Shown here: piece by piece, positions 22,169 through 33,879 of the stretch
How positions within the stretch are numbered: position 1 is the stretch's first letter
How the letters are laid out: every line of letters starts with the position of its first letter
Source of the DNA: Haematococcus lacustris
Taxonomy: Eukaryota > Chlorophyta > Chlorophyceae > Chlamydomonadales > Haematococcaceae
Reading direction: 5' to 3'
DNA length: 64,000 nucleotides
NCBI GenBank assembly: GCA_030144725.1
Contig: JASKMD010000026.1
Location: 5,621,140 to 5,685,139 of the forward strand
Notes under the pieces: generated by a model
Seen by the model: the letters and a program-made list of their open reading frames with translations, nothing else
Told to the model about the DNA's origin: nothing
Databases searched by the model: none
Translations under genes and position numbers: made by a program

Positions 22169-25100
22169 ATGGTGGCAACAGGAGGCAGCCAGGTTGGCGC
22201 GGACCAAAGCAGCCCGGCGCTCTTGTCCGCGGTTTACCGATCATGGCAGGGTTTAGACCTGGAGAGCCTGCGGGTTCAGATGGATGAGGTCGGTATGAAG
22301 ATCGCAGAGCACCAGGAGGAGGCAATGCAGAACCGAAAGAAGTTAGCTGAGGCCACTCGAGAGTTCAAGCGCCAGGCACCAGACATTAAAGGCATGGGGC
22401 CCTTGTTGAAACAGTACCAGGACGAGATTGATCGGCTCAGCAAGGTCAGATGTGCTGTTATGATTTCTGGCAGTCTGTCACATTGCTGTTTGTAACTAAT
22501 GAAAGCATTACCAGCAAGGCTAGAGACCCCACTCTCAGGGTAGTGAGAGTCGTTGGGCAGGGTATGGGATGAACCGTCAAGGGCAGTGCCCCAATCTCAT
22601 GCAGCTTCGTATTCCTTGACCAACACCTACCTCCCAGCTGTTGCCTGCACCCCTGTTCCAATTTCTCAACCACGTCCTACGTCCATGAGACGTACAGGGC
22701 AATGAGCCTGCTCCCTGCTGCTGCTTGCAGCGCAGTAAGCACAGTGAAACTGCGTATCTGGAGCTGTATCAGAAGCTGTATGAAGCCCCTGACCCCGCAC
22801 CGGCCCTCGCCACCGCCTTAGAGACTGCCAGCCGCGCTGCTGAACTAGAAGCTCAGTGCCGCAAGGTGTGATGTGTGGCTTGGCTTGCACCGCTGACACC
22901 CACTGAACACCATCAGTCCCTATCCTGCTCGGCAGCTCTTCCACTCCAGGGTTTCAGAACCTTCTGCAAACATCAGCAACAACGTGTGCTGACCCCTCCA
23001 TGCTGTCTTTAGCTACTGCAACCATGGCAATGACAAGGCAGTACACAGTGTGACTGGCATGCTTCCAGGCTCAGGGGGCACAGCTGACCTGCTTGGGAGG
23101 GTGTGCTGTAGGCTGTTGGCCATAGGCTGTAGGCTGTTGGACCCACCAGCTTCAGCAAGTCTGCATCAGCAGGTGCAGAGTCTAGGCTGGTGGGCCGAGT
23201 GCGATGTGGGCTGCGCCTGTGGTGTGGTAACTGAGGCGCAGCCGCACCTGCTCCCCTACCACCTCCATCACCGTCTCCTCCGCCTTCTCCACCACCAAGA
23301 ATGGTGCCCCTCTGCATGCCCCTCACCTCGCATACCCTTGTAGGCCCTGCCCATGCGTTTGCATGTCTCTCCCACTGTGCCTGCCATGTCATGGGTGCAT
23401 GCAGATAGCCCAGGAGCTGGCTGAGTACAAGGCAGAGTCCAGCTCCATCAAGAACCAGGACCTGACCATCCGCAAGCTGGAGGACCGAGTGCGTGGCCTT
23501 GAGGCAGCTCTGGAGGAGAAGGGGCTGGAGGTGGCAGAGGCACGAGCGCAGGCTGAGGCCGAGGCTGATGCTGCCCGCATGGCGCAGATGCAGGAACGGG
23601 AGCTGCAGCTCACCGCCATGCTGGCAGAGGCGCAAGCAAGCCTGGTGTCCATGCAGTGCTTGCACACCTCAACGCAGAACCAGCTGTTCAGCTTGCAGAG
23701 CCAGAGTGAGGAGGAGCAGCTGTCGCGCCAGGTGGAGCTGGAGCTGGCATCCTCAGAGTTAGACAGGGCTCAGGAGCGGTTGGTGGCTCTGGAGAGGGAG
23801 AAGCAGCGGCTGCAGCAGCAGCTGGGCGAAGCTGGGGCGCCAGGGGGGCCAGCTGCGGGGGGGCTTGGTGGCAGCAGCAGCAGCAGCGTAGGGGGGCAGG
23901 CAGGGGCAGTGCTGGCTGTGAGCAGCATAGAGGAGACAGTGCGCAATGAGCTGCACACACAGCGGGAGGTGGCGGCCAGGCTGCGGCTGGAGGTGAGGGG
24001 GAGGGAGGGTGCGAATCCACTGGGGTGTGCAAGGTGAGAATGGTTAAAGGAGGAGGAGGAAGAGGCGGAGGAGGAGGGGGGAAGAGGAGGAGGAGGAGGA
24101 GGGGGGGAGGGGGAGGAGGAGGAGGAGCTGGAGGAGGGGGAGGGGGGGAGGGAGGTACACAGAGGCTGTGATTGTGAGGGAGGTGCTGCTGCTGGATGGG
24201 GTTGAGGGAGAGCAGGGGGGATCAGGGTGGGTACGGGGTAAGCCGGGCATAGCTGGCAGAGTCACGGCTGGAGGTGAGGCTGCGGGCTGCAGGTGTGGCT
24301 TCAGTGTGCAGCCTCAGTGTCTAAGCTTGCCCAGTGTGAGTCTGCCCAGTTGTGAGCTGAGCAGCCAGTCGTCATCCTCCTCCTCCCCAACATCATCATC
24401 ATCATCATCATGACCTGGCATCCGCATGTCAGCGTCGCTGCAACACACATTCAAAGAGTAGTCTGTGGTCTGTATGAACCTCAGCTGTGTGTCCCTGGTA
24501 AAGCAAACAAACCCGGCTAAATGCCGGAATTGCCATGCTGCAGTGGTCAGCACAGTTTTGCATTGGCAACAGGGACATAGCCTGCAGCTGCTTGAGCGAT
24601 GTGGTGTTGAAACCAAGCTTGTACGCTGTTTAACTGAAGAGTGCCCGCCTAGCCTGGCCTGGCCTGGGCTGGCCTGGCTGCCAGGCGAGGACAGAGACGC
24701 AGCCTGCCTCGAGCCATCTACTGCTCAACCGTGTCTGCACATGAGCAGATTGTCAGTGGTAGTGGCAGTATGGCTGGTGGTTGTGATGGTAGTGTCCATC
24801 TGACATCCTGTGCCTGGTGTGTTGTGAATGGTCACAATGACGTAGGAGCTGGCGGTGTTATCTGGCTGATGCTGTGTGCCTGCTGTGCTGCAGGTGCTGA
24901 GTCTGCGCGAGGAGCTTGATCAGGCTCACAGCATGTGGGAGGCCAGGCTTGAGGGCACGCATAGCAGCTTGAGGGCCACTGAGCAGCACTGCAGAGCACT
25001 GGAGGACGAGCTGAGCATGCGGCCAACCACCCAGCAGGTGGGTGCCCGTGGAGAAACAGAGGGCGGTTGGGCAGCTGGGCGGTCAGCAGAGCCTGGGCAG

Positions 25101-28100
25101 CAGGGCAGCAGCAGCAGCAGCAGCAGCAGAGCCTGGTCAGCAGGGCAGTCTGAAAGCAAGGCGGGGTGACCAAGCCAGGGGTAGGGCCAGGGACAGTCTC
25201 GGCAGCAAGGCAGGAGTGCAGCTGGGCAAGCTGTGTCACCTCACCCCCTCCCCACCCCCCCACCCCCCTCCTTCCCCACCAGACCCCCCTTCCCCACCCC
25301 CTCCCCCAGATCCCTGCCCACCCAGCCTGGCCACCAAGCCTAATGCCAGCTGCGCCCTCCCCGGCAACCACACCCTTTGCTGCATGATGATCACGTGCAG
25401 ATGGATGAGCTGCGGGCCCAGATCAGGCTGCTGCAGGCCGTGGGCTACAACAGCCTGGTGGAGGACGACGACGATGATGACAGGCCGGGGGCAGACAGGA
25501 ATGCAGCTGGCCACCAGGGGTTCAGGCCAGAGGGCGGCCAGGCCACTGGGCAACAGCTGGGAGGGGGGGCGGGCTCTGGGGGTGGTGCAGGAGGCAGGGG
25601 CAATCATGCCACGGTGGGGTCTCTGGAGGCACTGCTGCTGCAGAAGAACAGGTGAGGCAGGGGCAGGGGCAGGGGCAGGGGCAGGGGCAGGGGCAGGGCA
25701 GAAGCAGTAGTATCAGCAACCACGCTGCTTCAACTGCCTGCTGCTCCTGTCACTTGACCAGTCATGGTAGCTTGATGTGTCAGCCCACAGCTGGTGCCTG
25801 CCTGCCTTGCTCTGCTGCCTTGCTATGCCGCCTCAGCTTGTCCCAAGTCCACTCCCCTGGCGGGCCTGGCCTGCATGCTGGTCCGCACCTGCCGCACGAG
25901 CAGGCACCTGGAGCATGAGCTGACCATGGCCAGGCTGCGCATCGTGGACGCCAGCTCTCAACTGGAGGCCAGTGCCGCACAGGTTGCTGAGCTGGAGGCC
26001 AATGTGAGGGGCAGCGTGTCTCAGCACACACAAATCAGCCCAGGCAGCATAGTGCAATGGCAGCCCAGGGCCAAAGAGGGTGGCAGGGTACAGCAGCAGG
26101 GACACCGGCCCCACAATGGTACTGAGCATTGCCCTGGTACAGCAGCAGGGACACCGGGGCAGCAATCAGGCAGCAGCGGCAGCAACAACAACAAGTGCGG
26201 CACACGGAGCAGTGCAAGAGCAGCAGCAGCAGCAGCAGCAGCCAGGCACAGCGTGTCAGGTGACAATGTACCAGGCAGAGTTGGTAGGGTGGCCGACACT
26301 GCATATGCTTATTGTGTAGAGCATGCATGCATGCATGCATGTATGCATGGACCGCACATGGTAAGGGGCGGCGGGGAGGTGGCCTTCACCTGCCTGCCAC
26401 TTGGCTAAGCGGCACTGCATAGGCTCACTGTGCAGCTGGGGAGCAGTTGGAACCAGCTGTGTATGCGCCCCGCCTGCAATGGATCCAAGGCAAAAGACAG
26501 CTGGGGTGCCTAGTGTAGCAGCAGCTGGGGGCCAACACGACCAGCAGGGGGCTGCACAGCATATGTAGCATATGTAGCATGTGTTGCATAGGCCCTCAGC
26601 AGGGCAGGGGTTCCGGGTGAGAATGAAAACAAGGGGAGTGTGAGGCGCCCTGCGCAGGCAAAGGGCCTGGGGTGTGGTTTGCGCGCCTGCCCCTTCCACG
26701 TGTTTGCCTTGGCTCTTGCTTGCATACCTGTTTGCCCCTGGTGCTGCTCTGCTCTGTGGTCACGGGCTTGCTGCGGGCTGTGGTCGCACTCTGGCAGCAT
26801 GGTGCCTGCTGCATGCTGCACATGGTGCCTTGCAGTTGGCTGCCAGGCAGGCTCTGGTGGACAGGCTGGAGGAGGACCTGGTGGCCAGCCGGAGGGCTGC
26901 TATATGGCCAGGTCAGTGTTCCCTTAGGCTTGCCATGGCGGCAACCCAGCCACAGGGATGTCTTGGGGTAGACCTTTGCAAGGTCTGGGGTAGGGTGTAG
27001 AGAAAAGAAGAAGATGAAGGAGAAGAGTACTTGGGCATGGTAACCGGCGTGCAGCAGAAAGGGAGGAGCTTCCGCCTATGGGTATGGCCTGTCCCCACCG
27101 CCCACTCTACTAAGTGTGATTAGGGGTCAGTGGGCAGGAGGTAAAGAATGATGAGGCTAGGAGGGCAGGGACACTGGTGGAGTCTTGCCTGTGCCAGCGT
27201 GATGGCATGTGCGTCAAGGTTGTCAGCGCAGGTGGCCAGGCTGAGCTGGTGCTTGGTGGGATCCAGGTACATGTTGCTGATGTCGGCTGGGGTCAGGGGG
27301 GTGCATCCGCATCAGTGCAACAGGCATTGTTTGGTGACGTGTTCGTGCTGCTGCCGAGCTAGCCTCTTTTCTCCTCTTGCTCGCAGGAAAGCCACGAGGC
27401 AGTGGCGGAGCCGCCCTGTCTGGCCTCCTCAAGGGGGATGACCAGGGGCCAGGGGCTAAGGCAGGCCGTGGGGGCGGGGTGGAGGAGGAGGAGGAGGAGG
27501 AGGAGGGGAGTGGTGACTCCAGCATGATCCGGGTCGTCTGTAGCCAGAGGGACCGGTGAGGTCAGCCAGCTGTTGGGGCCCCACCCTACACACACCTTGC
27601 TACACACACCTTGCTACACACACCTTGCTACACACACCTTGCTACACACACCTTGCTACACACACCTTGCTACACACACCTTGCTACACACACCTTGCTA
27701 CACACACCTTGCTACACACACTTTGCTACACACCTTGCTACACCCTGCTACACACACCTTGCTACACACCTTGCTACACACCTTGCTACACCCTGCTACA
27801 CACACCTTGCTACACCCTGCTACACACACCTTGCTACACACCTTGCTACACCCTGCTATACACACCTTGCTACACACCTTGCTACACACCTTGCTACACC
27901 CTGCTACACACACCTTGCTACACACCTTGCTACACACACCTTGCTGGGTTTTTGTGCTGTGCCCACACACAATGACCTCTGGCTAGATTGTGGCAAACAG
28001 AGCCAGAGACTACATGCCCATCAACTGCTGCAGCTGCTCATTCTGCGGCAGCTGTCCTATGTCGTTGTTGGAGGTCAGGGGAGCCAGGTGCATGCTGCTC

Positions 28101-28198
28101 AATGTGTGCATGCGCGTATGTTTTCACACCAGGCACCCTCAGCACTGTATGAGCATGCAGCCAGTTGACCCTTGATGAGGGTCTATCAGCGACATCGG
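22169..28198 (+). CDS. CASP: CASP-type Golgi coiled-coil protein (3' end in gap)
   Basis: Homologue of CASP (CUX1 alternative product), a Golgi membrane-tethering coiled-coil protein. Inferred exons, all in phase: 22169-22444, 22731-22865, 23405-23992, 24894-25037, 25401-25651, 25904-26003, 26836-26911 and 27387-27555; more must follow. Family marks in order: SWQGLDLESLRVQMDE with RKKLAEATREFKR (exon 1), SKHSETAYLELYQKLYEAPDP (exon 2), long coiled coil (exon 3), LLQAVGYNSLVEDD and LLLQKNR (exon 5), HLEHELTMARL (exon 6), and SSMIRVVCSQRDR (exon 8). Exon 8 includes an acidic poly-Glu run. The C-terminal transmembrane anchor expected for the family is not visible and presumably falls in or beyond the N gap. 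The ATG at 22169 is the first Met before the conserved start. A retroelement ends immediately upstream. Confidence 0.88.
27588..27950. repeat. 14-bp intronic minisatellite
   Basis: Tandem ctacacacaccttg units with shortened variants, directly after the donor of CASP exon 8. Confidence 0.93.
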
Positions 28199-28698
28199 NN
28201 NNNNNNNNNNNNNNNNNNNNNNNNNNNNNNNNNNNNNNNNNNNNNNNNNNNNNNNNNNNNNNNNNNNNNNNNNNNNNNNNNNNNNNNNNNNNNNNNNNNN
28301 NNNNNNNNNNNNNNNNNNNNNNNNNNNNNNNNNNNNNNNNNNNNNNNNNNNNNNNNNNNNNNNNNNNNNNNNNNNNNNNNNNNNNNNNNNNNNNNNNNNN
28401 NNNNNNNNNNNNNNNNNNNNNNNNNNNNNNNNNNNNNNNNNNNNNNNNNNNNNNNNNNNNNNNNNNNNNNNNNNNNNNNNNNNNNNNNNNNNNNNNNNNN
28501 NNNNNNNNNNNNNNNNNNNNNNNNNNNNNNNNNNNNNNNNNNNNNNNNNNNNNNNNNNNNNNNNNNNNNNNNNNNNNNNNNNNNNNNNNNNNNNNNNNNN
28601 NNNNNNNNNNNNNNNNNNNNNNNNNNNNNNNNNNNNNNNNNNNNNNNNNNNNNNNNNNNNNNNNNNNNNNNNNNNNNNNNNNNNNNNNNNNNNNNNNN
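28199..28698. other. Assembly gap (500 N)
   Basis: Exactly 500 unknown bases, a conventional scaffold gap of unknown true size. It hides the CASP 3' end and most of a LINE. Confidence 1.
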
Positions 28699-28774
28699 CC
28701 AAGGCTCCCACATGCGACTTCAAGTTTGAAAGCACATAACTGGTGTCGTCTGCGTATTTCAATAGCCGCGACGC
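28699..28774 (-). mobile_element. LINE reverse transcriptase fragment
   Basis: Minus strand translates to SRLLKYADDTSYVLSNLKSH, which holds the YADD catalytic box of non-LTR reverse transcriptases in its usual hydrophobic context. The fragment runs into the gap. Confidence 0.7.
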
Positions 28775-28777
28775 ACT

Positions 28778-31700
28778 ATGAGTGCTAACGGAGCCCTTGG
28801 AGATGTTAGTCCTGACGCAGCCCTCGCAGCTCTGTACAAATCATCCCGTCCTCATGTCGAGCTTGTGCCAGGAGTGTCGCTTAGTGCCATTGTCAACGCG
28901 ACATGGCTCCCAACCGACGCAAAGGTCCGGGAGTGCTTGTACTTCTGCACGAAAGTAGCATAAGCTCGTGTGTAGCCGGCCCATCTATGGTCGCAGGTTA
29001 ACGTCGACATCAATGATGTCCTTGACATGTCCCTGGCTCCTCGCAGAGCATGCTGTCACAGAGCTGGATCCCTACACAGCAGGAGGTGGACGAAGGACAA
29101 GACCCCCCTCCTCCTCCACCTGCATTTGATCCAGCAGCAGCAGAGTATGGGGTGCGCATGCAACCCCGTCCACCTGTGCCACCGGCTTAGCTATGCGCCA
29201 GCAGATGCCAATATTTGCATTTGCAGGTGATGCAAAGACGCCTGTCTAAGAGTGCCCCTTTTCTCAGATGGAACGAGTTAATGATCACTTTAAAAACGCT
29301 GGAGACCCAGCTTGAAAAGGAGAAAGACGAGAAGGTCAAGGAGGTACTGGGCACATTGCAGCCGTACTCATGCACGCAACGCTTGCCCAGCCACTGAGCA
29401 AGCCAAGTGCTACTGCCAGGAGAAAACCGCGGCTCTGGAGTCAGCTCGAGTGGCGTTTGCCGAAACAGAGCTCCAGTTAACCGAGCTCAAGGCATCTTTT
29501 GCAGAGGTGTGTGGGTGCGGGCCAGGGCCCAAATGGCTCTCACACCAGGAAGGGCAGTGCTGCCCTGTTACCTCATGGCTGCAGCCTAGGCAGGGCAGGA
29601 ACCTAGCAGCCTCATGCCTGTGGCTACACAGTGAAAGAGGCAGGCAAAGTGATGTTACTGGTGTGCTGTATCGTCTTGATCAGCTGCTTGCATGGCACTG
29701 GCTGCATGGCACATGTTTGGGCATGTGCACCCATACACCAACCTACCTCGCCCTCAGGCTCCCCGTCCCGCCCATCTTGTGACGTGAGAAAGCGTCATCA
29801 CTGTTCAGTCACAGCAGGGGCTAGTGGGTGTCTGCACTGCACTGCAGTCTCCACTGCGGCCCTGCTCCACCTCCACCCTCCGCCAACCCTCCACCTCTCA
29901 AAACATAACCCTCCCACCCACCCACCCACCCTCACCTTCACCCACCCACCCTCACCTGCACTGCAGCACCACTGCGGCCCCGCTGCTGACCCTGCCCCTG
30001 CAGGACCCCACCTCCCTGGTGCCCTGGATGACCACCCTGTTTGACCTGGCGGATACTGGACTCACCACCTTTGACGTCAGCGGCAGCTTCTTCCCACACG
30101 CCAAGCTGCATGCCCTGTTTGCGTCGGACAACACCACCTCCTACTATGGAGAACCTGAGGCAGTCCTGGGCGCATTCAAGCGCAGGTGCTGCACGCACCA
30201 AGGCGTGGGGCCCACTAGCAGCGGTTTAGGAGCATACTCGGGGCATGCTAGAGTGATGCCAGGTCTTCAGGTCCATGACCACACAGGGTGGTCCTTAGAC
30301 TGCCCAGCGGTGATCTTGCGCACTGCAGCCTTTCCTGTATTGTCATGGGCTCTACACTGCTGTTGTTGGACATGGCACCATGCAGGCCACAGTCGCAAGC
30401 CGAGTGTGCACCCAGTGTGACCCCTAGCTGTGGCATGCTGCAGTGCAGATATGACAGAGAAAGAGGTCCCGGCAAAGTCCAGCTGCTCACTCGCCTGGTG
30501 CCCAACATCTTCCAGGTACAGCCAAGCGTCCTCGGTGCCTCTGTGCTCTAAAGGAGCTTGGCAGTGCCCACCCAGACCTACCCCACCATGCCACCATCGG
30601 GCTTCTGTACAGCTGTCATACCAGAGCTTGTGCTCACTTGTGCTGGTGTTGTGGCACCATCACCAGACACCTAACACCTGCCTGCCTCCTTGCCTGCGCA
30701 AAGTCATGCTGCTGCATGGCGCAGGACGGCTACTCCGGCCCCAGCTTGGTGGAGGCGGTGGTGGACCGCATCAGGGCCGTGGTGCTGCCGCCAGAGTCGC
30801 AGGAGCCACTGGACCTGGTGCAGCTGTTCTGGTGGGATGTGCAGGTGAGGGTTCAGGAGAACATCCTGCTCTGGCGGCCAACTCCTGTGATGGTCAATTC
30901 CTTCAATGGCACCAGTGTTGCTGTCTCACAGATCATCACACCTGTCGCTAGCTTTGCCTGGGTTCTGCTGGTACTGCCAGTTCTGCCCCGCGCATCGTCT
31001 GGGTCTGTCGCGGCCCGCCCCAACAGACGGTAGCGGGTGATACTGCATGCCGCCGTGCCATCGTGTACGGCAGGAGGGCGACGCGGTGGCCACGCTGAAG
31101 GCGCTGCAGGCGCTGACGGAGGACAAGCTGGACCTGAGTGAAGAGGGCGAACAAGTCGCGGTGTTGGAACCACGCAAAGTCCGTGCCATTGGGCTGGTTG
31201 ACTTCCCGTCTAGGTGAGTCAGCAGCTAGGTGTTTGCACGGTGCTGCTGCTGCTGCGCCGGCCGTCAGATCAGCTGGCCACTAATAGCGAGTGAACGGTG
31301 TTGATCTCGTCACAGCACCTGGCGTATGCTGGTGCGGGACTGCAGCGCCCCATACGTATGTGTTGCTGTTTGGGGCTGTGGGGCAGTACTGCTGGCACCC
31401 TTGGCGGCATTGCCGGGCGGAACGCAGAGTGTGAGTGTGAGGGTGTATGGCGAGTGCAGGGCCGTCATCAGCGCCATCCAGGCAGGCGTGCCTGTGGTGT
31501 CGCTGTCCATCCCCTTCACCCTGGCGGACCGTAGCCATCAGGCCTCCCTGGAGGTGGCTAGGGAGTACAACATCAAGGTGGGCTGCACCTGCAAGGGCTG
31601 ATGCAGTGCAAGGCATAACAAGGTGTAAGCAGCACAACACCACGGTGCACTGCTGCATGACAGGGGGGGGATGTTGACACCTTGATGGCCCTTTCATCAC

Positions 31701-33206
31701 CGCTGATTTGCCTGACTTCCAATGCTTTGCCTTAGACTTGATTGGTGCACGGTTGCACGGCTGCATGACGGGGGGGTAGATGCTAACACCTTGCTGTGCC
31801 TTGCAGCATTGTAGGTTTGCTTGATGATGGTTGCTTAATGATGGTGTTGCTTCATGCATCCATAACTTGCACAATACGAGGTTGCATGCGTTGTTTGATG
31901 ATGGTGAGCCCAGTGGAAGGTGCCCCAGCGCTGAGCAGTCTCCCTTTCTTGAGCACATGCCAAGTTATGAAAGCTAGTGACTGCACATCACACGAAGCTG
32001 TGGTCAGCCTGTTGGCTGCCAACATCTTGATGCCAGGTCGTGGGCCGGTCATACATGCCCTACATGTTCTCCTTCGCCCACCCCCATGGCCAGTGTGGCA
32101 TACTCAGGTGTTGGCGCGTGATGGGCTCATGGGCGGCCTCATCAGTGAGAAGTACCTGGGCCGCCCCTGCCCCAGCACCTCCGGGGAGGTTGACCCTGAC
32201 CTGGATGATGTCGCTGCCGCGGTAGACCTGGCCAACAACTACGGGTGAGTGGAGCTGGCTGCTGGGTAGAGTAGGTGGAGCCAGGTGCTGGGTGGATTGG
32301 GTGGAGTTGGTGGGGTGGGCTGTAGGGCAGGCCAGCTGCGGGAGCTCTGATCATGTCCGTGTCATCCGTGTCACCACCGCCATCACTGCTTGCTGACATT
32401 ACTGTCAAAGTATGCTGTTTTACTTACTAGGGGCACTAAGGTGTGGCCTGGTAGCCCACCACCACCACCACATGGCACATGCAACCTGGTGGCCCAAGGG
32501 CTCCTGGTGTACACGCACTGCCAACATCCAGGACCCCAGCTGCTGTTGGCCAGCTATCATTTTGGCCACGCCTTGCTGCTGGTGGCGGCGCAGGGGGTGG
32601 GCCAAGGTGCAGGCGCTGCTGCGGGTGGTATCGTCCATTGCACAGAAGCACGGTGTGAAGATGCAGACGGTGGCGTTGAGGTGGCAGGTGGACCTGGTGA
32701 GCGAGGTGGCCCAGGCACAAGCCAGCCCGCACTCCTAGCTGCAGACTACCATGAGCGCCAACCACTGGCCAGCCAGCACCCGGCTTGCACATAATCTGCA
32801 AAGATGGCACCAACCAGCTTGTGCCCACATTGATAGCCTGCCTTCCTGTGCCCCAGCCACTGGTCAGTCTCCACCCCAATCATTGGCCAGCCTGCATCTG
32901 ACCATCAACCAACTTGCCATTTGAGAGACTGATGCATGCAGGGCAGCGCTTACCTGACATGGTGCTTCCTTCAATTGCCACGCATGCGCAGCGGTTGCAG
33001 CAGGCGTGCGGCCCCATGACGCATGCATTACATACATGCAGGGTATGTTCCCGGTGGCCACCACACGCTGGGGCCGACAGTGTTGGTCGCAGTTTGGGTA
33101 CCCCTACTGGCGTGGCAGCACCCCTGGCCTAGACTGGCAGCTGTTCCAGGTTGAGTCCTTCCTGGACGCTCAGGACATGGCCAAGCTGCACGCCCTGGGC
33201 TACTGA
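28778..33206 (+). CDS. Divergent aldo/keto reductase, probably catalytically dead
   Basis: Aldo/keto-reductase family (NADPH-dependent TIM barrel). Exon 1 (28778-28924) holds VELVPGVSLSAIVNATW, the usual first strand. Clear later exons: 30004-30185 (ADTGLTTFDVS ... YYGEPEAVLGAFK), 30449-30515 (KVQLLTRLVPN), 30725-30844 (LDLVQLFWWDVQ), 31074-31213, about 31460-31576 (AGVPVVSLSIPFTLADRS), 32108-32247 (LARDGLMGGLISEKYLG), 32611-32697 (AQKHGVKMQTVALRWQVD) and 33042-33206 to TGA. Between exon 1 and 30004 lie exons with Lys/Glu-rich coiled coil (near 29227-29343 and 29395-29507). The family's catalytic Lys is Arg (LLTRLVP) and the catalytic His is Phe (QLFWWD), and about 19 residues separate the Asp of FDVS from the Tyr-Gly. 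Exon joins in 28925-30003 are uncertain, and the coiled-coil exons could belong to another transcript. Confidence 0.75.
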
Positions 33207-33877
33207 AGCTGAAGGTGACGAAGACAACATGGTTCTAACCACTCCAATTGACATAACTCCAATGTACCTGGATCTAAACGTTCACCGCTAGATGCTATAC
33301 TGCGTGGCCGACCTAGGGGTCAGGGGTTGTTTTGCAGAAGTAGGGTGTTTGACCAGGCTTACCCAAAGGACCGTCCCCTGGTAGTAGGACTTACAAACCT
33401 GCGCTTCCTGTGCCAATTGTTATGGTGATGGTGCCGTGATGTAGGAAACCTAGTTGGCTACCTTCCCTCTACCCTTCCTATGAATTACCAGTCAACATGC
33501 CGTGCTTAGTGAATCGCTGCAGTCAGAGCTCAGATAGTAAGCCGGTGCAGGGCATGTTGTCATCGCTGCGACCGCCCCTCTAGGCAAAGCCAGCTGCTCG
33601 TGAACATCACATCATTCCCATACTAATGCGTAGGGGCTGTGTTATCTGGAATTTGAACTGTTTGTCTGAGACAAGCATCCGATACCAATACCTTATTTCC
33701 TACCCCTCTCCCCTTGCGAGAGTCGGGGGATCGATGTTGGCATGAAACACATGCTCTGATGTAAGCAACAGCTTAAGCCTTGCCTGGTGCACACATACTA
33801 CTGTGCTACAGGCTGCTGGGCCTGGGCCTTGGGTAGGGAGCGACCGGCCCACATATAATTATATTTATAGTTGAACA
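33207..33877. other. Intergenic downstream of the reductase
   Basis: No coding region recognised. A TGTAA-like 3' processing signal lies near 33760. Confidence 0.4.
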
Positions 33878-33879
33878 TA

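Noticed and set aside
27556..28168. Thr/Leu/His/Cys-repeat frames
   Set aside because: Translation of the intronic 14-bp minisatellite in several frames.
28139..28788. Frames of 175-207 codons across the gap
   Set aside because: They consist almost entirely of unknown bases.
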